Source of the DNA: Nitrospiraceae bacterium
Lineage (GTDB): Bacteria > Nitrospirota > Nitrospiria > Nitrospirales > UBA8639
Length of the DNA stretch: 64,000 nucleotides
Direction: 5' to 3'
Assembly: GCA_020632595.1 (NCBI GenBank)
Contig: JACKFF010000006.1
Coordinates: 1-64,000 of the forward strand
In this document: piece after piece, positions 1 through 8,228 of the stretch
Layout: each line of letters starts with the position of its first letter
Position numbering within the stretch: position 1 is the stretch's first letter
Made by a program: the position numbers and the translations under genes
Notes under the pieces: model-generated
Told to the model about the DNA's origin: nothing
The model's database searches: none
Seen by the model: the letters and a program-made list of their open reading frames with translations, nothing else

Positions 1-117
1 AGTTTAGGTGATCCGATCACACCATGTACCATGGTGCTCATTCCTGTCGCGTTACAAGTCATGGGGATGGCCTATGGGATACTGGTTATGGGGATCATGG
101 CTTGGGTAGTGTGGTGA
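1..117 (+). CDS. cbiB: CbiB-like protein, C-terminal fragment (cut by window edge)
   Basis: An open frame enters at base 1 and ends at TGA 115-117, giving 38 residues that start SLGDPITP and continue as a hydrophobic helix. The GDP motif followed by a membrane helix resembles the C-terminus of adenosylcobinamide-phosphate synthase CbiB, an inner-membrane cobalamin enzyme. It sits directly before cobD, which makes the substrate of CbiB, and cbiB-cobD is a common gene pair. The stop overlaps the likely GTG start of cobD (GTGA), so the two are probably translationally coupled. The assignment rests on this short tail plus context. Confidence 0.6.
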   Translation, partial: SLGDPITPCTMVLIPVALQVMGMAYGILVMGIMAWVVW

Positions 118-1277
118 CCCACCCGGTTGTGCACGGGGGGCGGGTTTATCAAATTGCAAAAGCGCTTGGCCGGCCGGTGGACTCCTTTTTGGATTTCAGT
201 GCCAGTATTAATCCGTTTGGTCCACCCTCCTCAGTGTTGGAGGCGATGCAGCAAGCCTTACCTTCCTGCGGACATTATCCCGATCCATCGGCTGAAGATT
301 TGCGCATGCGCCTGGCCAAAGAGCATGGAATCTCATCGGACTCGATTGTGTTGGGTAACGGGTCGTCTGAATTGATTCGGATCTTACCTTTGGCTCTGTC
401 TCTTTGCCAGGGATATGTCGCTGGTCCTACGTTCATGGAGTATGAGGCGTCTCTTGATATAGCGGGTGCGCGCTGTACGTATGTCCTGGCTACGTCCGGG
501 GACAAGTATGTTCCTCCCCTGAAACAGCTTTCGCTTCTGGTGGACCGTATCCGCTGCGCCGGTTCTCAGAAGAAAGCGTTCAGAAACGAAGAATCATCTG
601 CGGCTGTATTTGTTTGTAATCCGAACAGTCCGACAGGAAGAGCGGTGACGGCACGATCTCTTCGAACGCTCTATCGGCAAATTGAACAAGCCGGGCTTTG
701 GATGGTGGTTGACGAGGCCTTCATTGATTTTTGCCCCTCCCATTCCCTCATCAAAGAAATTCCGAACGCCAGACGATTGCTTATCCTCAGAAGTTTTACG
801 AAATTTTATGGTATGCCCGGAATTCGTCTCGGGTACTTGGTGGGGGCGCCGGAGACGGTTAACACAATCCGTCGGCTGCTTCCTCCCTGGTCGGTCAGCC
901 ATTTTGCGCAAGAGGCCGGTGTCGCGGCGTTAAATGACGTCAAGTTTCGACAGCGAAGTGTGAAGTATATGCAACAGGAACGACAACGATTTATGACGGC
1001 GTTACGTGAAGTCCCTGGACTGCGGATTATTCCGGCATCCGCGAATTTTGTGATGGTGGAGTTGCCTTCAAAATGTGTAACAGTCAGTCTTGTTTCACGG
1101 CTGACACAACAGGGAATTCTCGTCCGTGATTGTCGGACCTTTTCCGGAATACATCAGCCGTCACTTCGCCTTGCCATTCGCTACCCACGTGATAATAATA
1201 AGGTAATCCAGGCCTTAAAAGAGGCATTACGGGACAACTGCAATCAGGAACCGGCAGATGGAGAATTGGCTGAATAA
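114..1277 (+). CDS. cobD: Threonine-phosphate decarboxylase, PLP-dependent
   Basis: This is a fold-type I PLP enzyme of the HisC/CobD group. The early HGGR, LDFSASINPFGPP, HYPDP, GNGSSELI, NPNSPTG and DEAFIDF blocks are characteristic of CobD, which makes aminopropanol phosphate for the cobalamin lower loop. The PLP lysine is in SFTKFYGMPGIRLGY, about residue 230 from the chosen start. An ATG at 24 is in frame but lies inside the upstream cbiB frame and adds 30 non-family residues. GTG 114 overlaps the cbiB stop as GTGA and puts HGGR near the N-terminus, as in the family. HisC-like histidinol-phosphate aminotransferase is the main alternative but fits the N-terminus less well. Confidence 0.88.
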   Translation: MTHPVVHGGRVYQIAKALGRPVDSFLDFSASINPFGPPSSVLEAMQQALPSCGHYPDPSAEDLRMRLAKEHGISSDSIVLGNGSSELIRILPLALSLCQGYVAGPTFMEYEASLDIAGARCTYVLATSGDKYVPPLKQLSLLVDRIRCAGSQKKAFRNEESSAAVFVCNPNSPTGRAVTARSLRTLYRQIEQAGLWMVVDEAFIDFCPSHSLIKEIPNARRLLILRSFTKFYGMPGIRLGYLVGAPETVNTIRRLLPPWSVSHFAQEAGVAALNDVKFRQRSVKYMQQERQRFMTALREVPGLRIIPASANFVMVELPSKCVTVSLVSRLTQQGILVRDCRTFSGIHQPSLRLAIRYPRDNNKVIQALKEALRDNCNQEPADGELAE

Positions 1278-1458
1278 GCCTGATTGTTCCAACAGGGGGA
1301 TGTTGCAGGGAAAAGCTAAGCGCAGGAGGCACAATAGAATCATGTGTGCTATAACACCTACAGGATACCGGTCGTCACATGATCGGGTGTCTCTGGATGC
1401 GGAATAATACATTTTCGTTAAATAGGAATTTTTACAAAGACCACCATGGATAACAGGC

Positions 1459-1983
1459 ATGTCGAATCAATTTAAAAAGATCATCGGGTATCTTCTCGTT
1501 GTTTTCCTGGTCATCGGATTTTTTGTGCTGTATCGCTATGTCCAGCCGACAGGGTATCACCTTCCAGATGACCCGCTTGCGTTGGAGGCGTTGGAATTGG
1601 TCAAAAATCACCGATCCCGGCAAGGTTATACGCTGGACGAAGCGGTTCAATTAATGGTGGATGATTTGAAAACCAAAGGCATTCCGTTTCATGAAGGAGA
1701 TTGGCAGGTGGCCGCACAGGGCGAAGATAAATATATGGTACGTAAAATTGTGCGGGAGAAGGGTTCCATGGAGTGGATCGAGCGGGAATATGCCTGGAGA
1801 GTGGATAGCAAGGAAAAGTCGATTCGTGTAATCTCGTTAGCCGCCCAACAATTAATGCCGTTTGAGAATTTGCCGCCACTTCCCCATGGCGATCAAATTT
1901 CATCCCTTCCAGGCATGATGCTGAAATTACCTGTTCTGAGCGCACTCGAAGAAGAGTCTGCTAAGGACGTTCTTCTCATGTAA
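1459..1983 (+). CDS. Membrane-anchored protein of unknown function
   Basis: A 174-residue protein with a short cytoplasmic N-terminus, one transmembrane segment at about residues 8-28 (IIGYLLVVFLVIGFFVLY) and a hydrophilic domain that should face the periplasm. I do not recognise the family. The soluble part carries no obvious metal or catalytic motif; about residues 80-125 read like an alternating beta-strand region (WQVAAQGEDKYMVRKIV, EYAWRVDSKEKSIRVIS). There is no strong Shine-Dalgarno in front of ATG 1459, so the start is moderately sure. It stands alone between cobD and the convergent Rieske gene. A perfect 16-base palindrome, GGAATTTTAAAATTCC, lies in the convergent gap at 2066-2081. 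Confidence 0.65.
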   Translation: MSNQFKKIIGYLLVVFLVIGFFVLYRYVQPTGYHLPDDPLALEALELVKNHRSRQGYTLDEAVQLMVDDLKTKGIPFHEGDWQVAAQGEDKYMVRKIVREKGSMEWIEREYAWRVDSKEKSIRVISLAAQQLMPFENLPPLPHGDQISSLPGMMLKLPVLSALEEESAKDVLLM

Positions 1984-2096
1984 AGAGCTTTCTGGGTCTA
2001 CCTGGATGTCTCGGAGTTGCTGCGTGTGTTGTAGTGATTAGTCAGGGAAAGTGCTTGGTAGGAAGGGAATTTTAAAATTCCAGAGTTTGTAGGATT

Positions 2097-2441
2097 TTAT
2101 AATTGCCTATTCTCAGTTGTTGGTGGGGCGACGTGAATGACGCCATCAACCACCTGTACTTCATAACACGGCACGTTCCAGCTCGGGCTCGGGTTTTTTT
2201 GGCAAACCCCGGTTTTGATATCAAATTTCCATCCGTGCCAGGGGCATTCGACGAAGTTGCCCTCTACAAATCCTTCTCCCAGTGGCCCTCCGGCATGTGG
2301 ACAGGTATTATCCAGGGCATAAACCACTCCTTCGACATTAAATAAGGCAATGCCGTGATCCTGGAGCTCAATGCTTTGACAAGTGCCTGGAGGGAGATCT
2401 TGAATCTTGGCAACTGGATGAAAGTTCAAGGGCATGGTCAT
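2097..2441 (-). CDS. Rieske [2Fe-2S] ferredoxin-like protein
   Basis: This 114-residue soluble protein has both Rieske cluster motifs: C47-P-H49 in CPHAGGPLG and C66-P-W-H69 in CPWHGWKF. There is no transmembrane segment or signal peptide, so it is a cytoplasmic ferredoxin or small subunit rather than a bc1-type Rieske protein. Size and motif spacing match NirD-like and dioxygenase-ferredoxin-type proteins that pass electrons to an oxygenase or reductase. No partner reductase or oxygenase is next to it, so the partner is unknown. ATG codons occur at residues 1 and 3 and the exact start is open. It is monocistronic on the minus strand, diverging from the HNH gene. Confidence 0.88.
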   Translation of the reverse strand: MTMPLNFHPVAKIQDLPPGTCQSIELQDHGIALFNVEGVVYALDNTCPHAGGPLGEGFVEGNFVECPWHGWKFDIKTGVCQKNPSPSWNVPCYEVQVVDGVIHVAPPTTENRQL

Positions 2442-2583
2442 CTCTAAGCGGCAAAAACCCCTAATATATCAACTTCTTCATGCCACAACAAGAGCCAAAT
2501 GGTCTCTCTTGATTCTCTGGATTCGTCGGTGATATAGGAACAGGGTTTCCTCCAACCTGGCGAGGTCTCTAGAGTACGTTTGT

Positions 2584-3120
2584 ATGGAAATGACTCTCCT
2601 ACTCAATGCTACCTACGAGCCATTGCGAGTTGTGCACTGGCAAAAAGCCATCAATTTGTTATGGCAAGGAAAAGTCGAAGTCCTTGAATTTTATGATCGG
2701 GATATTCGAGGGGTGTCCATTTCCTTTAAATTGCCTTCCGTGATGCGTCTTCTCAACATGGTCAAGCTTCGTTCGAATCATCATGCGGTGAAATTTTCTC
2801 GTATTAATATTTTTACCCGTGACGGGTACACCTGCCAATATTGCTATACACGGTTTCGCACCGAAGAATTGACGTTTGATCATGTGGTGCCAATTGCCAA
2901 AGGTGGGAAGAAAACATGGGAAAACATTGTGACGGCGTGTTGGCGATGTAATAACCGGAAAAGCGGGCGTGTTCCCCATGAGGCAGGCATGAAATTACTT
3001 AAGGAACCCGTCAAGCCAAAGTGGACTCCACGGCTGACCCTCATGATCGGCATCCGCCACGCCCCGGAAAGTTGGCGGGATTACTTATACTGGAATGTGG
3101 AATTGGATGCGGATTCCTAA
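2584..3120 (+). CDS. HNH endonuclease family protein
   Basis: A 178-residue protein with an N-terminal segment typical of stand-alone bacterial HNH proteins (LLLNATYEPLRVV, KAINLLWQGKVEVLE), followed by an HNH fold: CQYC, then TFDHVVPIAKGG with the catalytic histidine, then WENIVTACWRCNNRK. The two CxxC pairs should bind a structural zinc. Such genes are widespread single-copy chromosomal genes and need not belong to a mobile element. No toxin, phage or restriction genes lie alongside. Its biological substrate is not known. Confidence 0.88.
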   Translation: MEMTLLLNATYEPLRVVHWQKAINLLWQGKVEVLEFYDRDIRGVSISFKLPSVMRLLNMVKLRSNHHAVKFSRINIFTRDGYTCQYCYTRFRTEELTFDHVVPIAKGGKKTWENIVTACWRCNNRKSGRVPHEAGMKLLKEPVKPKWTPRLTLMIGIRHAPESWRDYLYWNVELDADS

Positions 3121-3399
3121 ATCCTCCTTCTCTCCTGGGTCCTGATGGTTGTCAGCGGGGCTACATTTTCCTGGTTTCCGGTGATGGACTGCCTACATCG
3201 GAATTCCATGCTCTCATAAGAAGCGAATCCGACGCCTTTCTCGGGCCCGAGCAGGAATGGTGGGCAATGAGACGGGGCATCACTACGCTGTCTTTTTTTC
3301 CCCGATTCCCTGAAATGCTTATCCATGACCCGAATAGGCAGAACGCACAGGATTTATCTGCCAATCCGGGTCGAACGATTGAGAAATTACGCGTTTGCG

Positions 3400-3552
3400 C
3401 TAGGATACTTCGATGAGAGGAATCGGTGCCCGCTCGGCTTGTTTCCGTAGGCCACAATTGATACACCAGAAAACCAGAAGAGACATTCCTGATTCCATGT
3501 CGACTTCTCGATCGAGCAACATCGTTCCTTGGCATTTTTCACAGCGATACAT
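3400..3552 (-). CDS. Small zinc-ribbon protein (50 residues)
   Basis: A short minus-strand gene of 50 codons plus stop. It has two Cys pairs, C4-x2-C7 (YRCEKCQG) and C30-x2-C33 (FWCINCGL), the pattern of a one-domain zinc ribbon. A clear AGGAG lies eight bases before the ATG, which supports real translation. The sequence between the pairs (MLLDREVDMESGMSLL) gives the usual beta-hairpin spacing. The function is unknown; similar small zinc ribbons act in nucleic-acid or protein contacts. It diverges from the metallopeptidase gene at 3977. Confidence 0.6.
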   Translation of the reverse strand: MYRCEKCQGTMLLDREVDMESGMSLLVFWCINCGLRKQAERAPIPLIEVS

Positions 3553-3976
3553 AGATGAATCTCCTGTGGTTCTACCGGTCAGGCTACAGGAGTCGTCAGA
3601 ATCAACAGGGAAGAAAGCTTACAGGCATTTGGCCGAGAAAATGAATGAGGACCAAAAAAAATGAATACAGCCTTGAGCACTGATTCTTCAGACGCGCTGA
3701 CTCGGAGTGTGAATAAAAAATTGCATGGTCCTGAATGAAGGAATCCTAAAAAAGAGGGGCAATCTACCATAGGCAAAAAGGTAAAAGCTATGGAATTTAA
3801 GTGGGTAAATGAGAATAGATAAGACATCGTCCAGGTTTTAACTTAGTGAGGGAATGGAGTGAAGATTTGAGCTTCATCTGGCGGTTGATCCGGAAGGGTC
3901 TGGTAAGAGACCAAAGTCTGATTCTCACGAAAGTGATTTTGATGATGATTCGAAACCAACACTGGTACGGGAGGTT
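3553..3976. other. Divergent intergenic region, no confident gene
   Basis: This 424-base stretch separates the minus-strand zinc-ribbon gene from the plus-strand metallopeptidase gene and should hold both promoters. I see no well-matched -35/-10 pair. One 25-codon reading frame at 3661-3738 has a GAGG about ten bases before its ATG; it is too short and unremarkable to call a gene but is mentioned in the findings because of its position upstream of an ATP-grasp pair. Confidence 0.5.
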
Positions 3977-5032
3977 ATGAGTTTGGATCTTCAGCCGGAT
4001 TTTCAGCCCCCTGTTCCCGCAGAGCCCGAATGGGTTTCCTGGACTGATGAACAATTGTTGAATCTCCGGTTGTCCGATTTGAAGCTTCGCATTTCCGGAA
4101 CCGAATTGGGTCAATGCGTTCGTCAGTTATACCGCGAATTGAAAGATCACGGGTTAGTGTTTCGCCCCCATGTCTGGTTGTCGGACGATTGGTATTCGCC
4201 TGATGGCACGCCGGGTCTTGCCGTGCCGTTCTATATGGGGCATCCGCGGTTAGCGAAGCTGGAACTTAATCAAATGTTGGAAGTGGAGGGCGGGACCCCG
4301 GAATGGTGTATGCGGATTCTTCGACACGAAACGGGCCATGCGATTGAGAATGCCTACCGCTTACGGCGGCGGCGCAGCCGGCAACAAATGTTCGGGCATA
4401 CTTCGGTTCCGTATCCCGATTGTTATTTGCCAAAGCCCTATAGTAAAAGCTTTGTGTTGCATCTTGATATGTGGTATGCCCAGAGTCATCCGGACGAGGA
4501 TTTTGCCGAAACCTTTGCCGTCTGGCTTACCCCGCACTCCCATTGGCGTGAACGTTATGCCGGATGGCCGGCACTAAAAAAACTGGAATATATGGACCGG
4601 CTTATGAAGGAGTTGGCGGGGGTTGCGCCGATTGTGACGACCAGGGAACAGGTGGACCCTATTCAGCGACTGCACAAAACGCTCCGGGAACATTATAAAG
4701 ACAAGCGGGAACGGTATGGGCTGGACTACCCAAACTTTTATGATCGGGACTTGCGGCGTCTCTTTTCCGGGGATCCGGATCAATCCCCAAATCCGTCCGC
4801 GGAGAATTTTATCAGGAAATTCAGAAAAGAAGTTCGACGGAAAGTCGCTGCATGGACGGGAGAGTATCAATATACCATTGATCAAGTTTTACAAGATATG
4901 ATGGCACATTGCCGTGAACGGAATTTGCGATTAGCTGTTCCTGAAGAGCAGGCCAAAGTGGACTTTACGATTTTATTGACGGTGCAAACGATGAACTATT
5001 TGCATGGTGGACGGCATCGGGTGGTGTTATGA
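3977..5032 (+). CDS. Putative zinc metallopeptidase (HExxH, Peptidase_Mx-like)
   Basis: A 351-residue protein without signal peptide or membrane helix. It carries H117-E-T-G-H121 in RILRHETGHAIENAY, a zinc-binding HExxH helix, and a downstream DEDFAETFAVWL segment at about 173-184 that can supply the third (Glu) ligand, as in gluzincins. A WYSPDG/VPFYMGHPRL segment before the active site matches my memory of the uncharacterised 'putative zinc-binding metallopeptidase' family (Peptidase_Mx, Pfam PF15887). Its stop overlaps the start of the ATP-grasp gene by four bases (ATGA), so the two products are probably made together. The substrate is unknown. GGGAGG lies only two bases before ATG 3977, so the TTG three codons in is an alternative start. 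Confidence 0.75.
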   Translation: MSLDLQPDFQPPVPAEPEWVSWTDEQLLNLRLSDLKLRISGTELGQCVRQLYRELKDHGLVFRPHVWLSDDWYSPDGTPGLAVPFYMGHPRLAKLELNQMLEVEGGTPEWCMRILRHETGHAIENAYRLRRRRSRQQMFGHTSVPYPDCYLPKPYSKSFVLHLDMWYAQSHPDEDFAETFAVWLTPHSHWRERYAGWPALKKLEYMDRLMKELAGVAPIVTTREQVDPIQRLHKTLREHYKDKRERYGLDYPNFYDRDLRRLFSGDPDQSPNPSAENFIRKFRKEVRRKVAAWTGEYQYTIDQVLQDMMAHCRERNLRLAVPEEQAKVDFTILLTVQTMNYLHGGRHRVVL

Positions 5033-6051
5033 GAAAGCTTCGTGTCATGGCCCTTATGCATCAGGATCTCGTGCCACCCGACGATGTGGAGCATGCCGAT
5101 CTGGCTGAGGTTGAATGGAAAACCGAATTTGATGTGGTCTCCACTCTCCGGGATCTCGGCCATGAGGTTATGGCTGTCGGTGTCAGAGATGATTTAAGTG
5201 TTATTGATAAGCTGGTAACGGATTGGAAGCCGCACATTGCTTTCAATCTGCTGGAAGAATTCAATGGCAATCCGGAGTTTGATCAAAATGTCGTGTCTTA
5301 TTTGGAGCTTCTGGGAGTTCCTTATACCGGATGTAATCCCAAGGGGCTTGTGCTTACCCGGGATAAGGGCTGGTCAAAAAAAATTATGGCCTATCACGGC
5401 ATCCGATGCCCGGAGTTTGTGGTCTATCCACTGGGGCGAGTGATCAAGTGGGCAGACGAGTTTCCCTTTCCGGTCATTGTCAAATCCATTAGTGAAGAAG
5501 CGTCCCTCGGCATTTCTCAGGCCTCTATCGTCCATGACGAAGACAAACTCAAAGAACGTGTTGAATTTGTGCATCAGAGTGTAGGCACAAGCGTCATTGT
5601 CGAGCGGTACATTGAAGGGCGGGAACTCTATGTGGGCGTGCTAGGTAATCGACGCTTACAAGCCCTGCCGGTTTGGGAGTTGCACTTGAAAAATCTTCCT
5701 CCTGATGCGCTGCCGATTGCCACAGCCCGGGTGAAATGGAGTACGAAATATCAAAAAAAATATGGGATTCAATCGGGTGAGGTTGAGGGTCTACATCCTA
5801 AGCTGGTGCGGCATATTCAACAAACGGCAAAACGGGTCTTTCATATTTTGGGCTTGAACGGCTATGCCCGAATGGATTTCCGGTTGGATCCCCAGGAGCA
5901 CCTGTATATATTGGAAGCCAATCCAAATGCTCAATTGGCGTATGGCGAAGATCTGGCTGAGTCGGCTGAACGAGCCGGTATTTCCTATGAAGCCCTGATT
6001 CAACGAATTCTGAATATCGGTCTGAGCTGGAAACCTGAAAGCCAACGGTAG
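5029..6051 (+). CDS. ATP-grasp ligase related to D-Ala-D-Ala ligase
   Basis: A 340-residue ATP-grasp enzyme. The N-terminal preATP-grasp region (MALMHQDLVPP, PHIAFNLLEEFNG, LLGVPYTGCNPKGL) and the central FPVIVKSISEEASLGIS lysine/glycine loop resemble D-alanine-D-alanine ligases. The metal-binding end, RMDFRLDPQEHLYILEANPNAQL, has E and N ligands but differs from true Ddl, which ends in NTSPGMT. That makes a peptidoglycan role doubtful; it more likely joins a carboxylate to an amine on some other small molecule or peptide. The ATG overlaps the stop of the metallopeptidase gene, suggesting one functional unit. No further biosynthetic genes follow. Confidence 0.78.
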   Translation: MRKLRVMALMHQDLVPPDDVEHADLAEVEWKTEFDVVSTLRDLGHEVMAVGVRDDLSVIDKLVTDWKPHIAFNLLEEFNGNPEFDQNVVSYLELLGVPYTGCNPKGLVLTRDKGWSKKIMAYHGIRCPEFVVYPLGRVIKWADEFPFPVIVKSISEEASLGISQASIVHDEDKLKERVEFVHQSVGTSVIVERYIEGRELYVGVLGNRRLQALPVWELHLKNLPPDALPIATARVKWSTKYQKKYGIQSGEVEGLHPKLVRHIQQTAKRVFHILGLNGYARMDFRLDPQEHLYILEANPNAQLAYGEDLAESAERAGISYEALIQRILNIGLSWKPESQR

Positions 6052-6257
6052 CGGGGATTCTGAAAAAAACCTGCCCCAAGCAAAGACGAAAGGAAAGGCG
6101 AAAGGGCTGTCGGGCAGGACTGTCTTGTCTCTTGCTCTGAAAATCAGGCTGCAGAATAATTTCCGTGAGTCCCTGGTTTATTTCTTAGAATGGCGCAATT
6201 TTCTAAGATTGCTGGGAAATTCGAGAAGGGATTCGTTTATCTGAGCGCAGAGGGTGG

Positions 6258-8228
6258 TCATGAGTTTTTTAATCCTGCTTGCCAAGTGGCAAGCGCCAAT
6301 AAAGGAAAGTAGTGAGAGTACAAATGGTATTTCAAATAGAAAACGTTGGGGAATCCGGTTCCAGTCATGAGTTCCTCGTCCCACTCTCCTTGCTGATTCT
6401 GATGGGTGAGCAGCCAGTCGATTCCACGATGAACGGGTTTTGAGGTTCGATCGCCAGCCGCCTCAAGTGCAAGCAGAGCCCAGGCTGTTTGTGAAGGGGT
6501 GCTTGATGCTGGAACAAATTCCTGTTTTTCATAGCTAGCACAGCTTTCCCCCCAACCCCCATCCTGGTTTTGGATTGAGCGTACCCATGTGGCGGCACGC
6601 TGGATGGCGGCGTTTGCAGCGGGGGAGCCACTTGCGCGAAGGCCACGCACGGCGAGGAATGTCCCATAGGTATAATTTACGCCCCAGCGTCCATCCCAAC
6701 TCCCATCGGCTTGTTGGTGGCCCAGGAGAAATTGGACGGCACGCGCGATTGCCTGGTGTTGGTATGTGTAATCACGCCGGCAGAGTGCCTCTAGCACCCG
6801 TCCGGTGATATCCGGACAGCTGGGATCAAGCATGGCATTGTGGTCTGCGAATGGGACCTTATTCAGCAGGGCCCAGTTGTTATCGACATCAAAGGCAGCC
6901 CAACCCCCGTCTGAGGATTGCATCCCTAATAACCAATTGATGGCACGACCTTCGGCGCGGGTCTGCCGGTCGGGATCGGAGGCCTTGGCATGTTGTAGGG
7001 CCAACAAGACCATGGCGGTGTCGTCGATATCCGGGTAGAGTTCATTCGCAAATTGGAAAGGCCATCCTCCAGGTTGCAAATCCGGTCGCTTGACCGACCA
7101 GTCTCCTTTGCGGCGAATCTCCTTGCTTAATAGCCAGTCGGCTGCCCGCTGCATGGCTTGCGGTTCACCAACACCGAGTTCTCCTAATGCAAACATTGAG
7201 ATAGCGGTATCCCATACGGGGGACAAGCTTGGCTGAAACTGCAAAGCATCTTCTTTCTCAAGAATGAGTCCTTCAAGCTGCCCTAGTGTGTCAATGAAGT
7301 CCGGGTGGTCCCGCTCATAGCCCAGAGCATCCATCGCCATAAGGGCATACATCATTCCCGGAAAAATTGCTCCCAATCCATCCGTGAACCGCATGTGATC
7401 TAACATCCACTTCTCTGCTTCGCGTATCGCCTTAGCGCGAACATCCTTAAATCCCCGCTTTTCCCAGATTTTTAATATCTTGTCCACCTGATGAAACATG
7501 AGAGAAAAGGGATCTTTTCTCGGGAGCCTCAGTTTTCGATTGGGCACCATGAGTTCGTCAACGGTCCAATTCCCGGGCACGCTGCGTTGTACTCCGGACG
7601 CTTGAAGAATGGAAAGGGGGACGACGATGGCCCGACTCCACGATGAAATTTCATACAAGACATTCCCAGGGATCAGGACAAGTTCGGGTGGAACGCTTGG
7701 AGTGTACTTTCTCGGGAAGAGACCGAACATGCTCAGGTTATTTTTCGTGTAGCTATTGGTGGCTTGAAGGCCTCCGAGGGCAAGAATGCGTTCACGCGCA
7801 CGCTGCATAAGTGGTTGGTCGGGATCATAACCACCCACTCGAAGCGCGACGTATGCTCGGGTGGTGGCGTTAACTTCGGCCGGTCCTTCGGTATAAATGT
7901 TCCACCCACCATCTGAAAGTTGCCGGTCAAGGATGGTGCGTATGGCTTCCTTGACTTTTGTCTGAATTCTGGGCTCCCACGCCCCGTTCTCTGGTGGATA
8001 GAGCCAGAGTAAAAGCAACACATAGTCGGATTCCAATGTTGTGTCGGCGGTCAAGTCTCCCTGCCAAAACCCTTTCGGATTTTGTTTCGCGAGCAGTGCA
8101 CGCGCAGAGGTTTGGGTGGGTTGGTATGCTTGTCGTTCGAGTTCCTCCACATGTGACTTAAAGGAAGCCAATTCCGCGATGGCGTCATGAGGCGGTGTGG
8201 GTATGGTGGTTGTGGACGTGTCTCTCAT
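6258..8228 (-). CDS. shc: Squalene-hopene cyclase
   Basis: The 656 residues from the internal ATG at 8228 form a complete squalene-hopene cyclase, which folds squalene into hopene/hopanol for hopanoid membrane lipids. The catalytic DIDDTA acid motif is at about residues 400-405, and several QW repeats are visible (QLSDGGW, QSSDGGWAAF, QQADGSWDGRW, QNQDGGWGES). The C-terminus FYLKYHLYSHYFPLLAL is typical. Length is normal for the family. An AGGAG sits six bases before this ATG. Unusually, the reading frame is open straight upstream into a TetR-type regulator (8229-8783), so an 841-residue fusion could also be produced. No other hopanoid gene is in the window. Confidence 0.93.
   Translation of the reverse strand: MRDTSTTTIPTPPHDAIAELASFKSHVEELERQAYQPTQTSARALLAKQNPKGFWQGDLTADTTLESDYVLLLLWLYPPENGAWEPRIQTKVKEAIRTILDRQLSDGGWNIYTEGPAEVNATTRAYVALRVGGYDPDQPLMQRARERILALGGLQATNSYTKNNLSMFGLFPRKYTPSVPPELVLIPGNVLYEISSWSRAIVVPLSILQASGVQRSVPGNWTVDELMVPNRKLRLPRKDPFSLMFHQVDKILKIWEKRGFKDVRAKAIREAEKWMLDHMRFTDGLGAIFPGMMYALMAMDALGYERDHPDFIDTLGQLEGLILEKEDALQFQPSLSPVWDTAISMFALGELGVGEPQAMQRAADWLLSKEIRRKGDWSVKRPDLQPGGWPFQFANELYPDIDDTAMVLLALQHAKASDPDRQTRAEGRAINWLLGMQSSDGGWAAFDVDNNWALLNKVPFADHNAMLDPSCPDITGRVLEALCRRDYTYQHQAIARAVQFLLGHQQADGSWDGRWGVNYTYGTFLAVRGLRASGSPAANAAIQRAATWVRSIQNQDGGWGESCASYEKQEFVPASSTPSQTAWALLALEAAGDRTSKPVHRGIDWLLTHQNQQGEWDEELMTGTGFPNVFYLKYHLYSHYFPLLALATWQAGLKNS

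Noticed and set aside
3021..3416. 131-codon plus-strand frame overlapping the HNH gene end
   Set aside because: It overlaps the well-supported HNH gene, has no family match and no ribosome site; no gene is called between 3121 and 3399.
5029..6051. True D-alanine-D-alanine ligase (ddl)
   Set aside because: The metal-binding end differs from Ddl and the gene is coupled to a peptidase rather than to mur genes.
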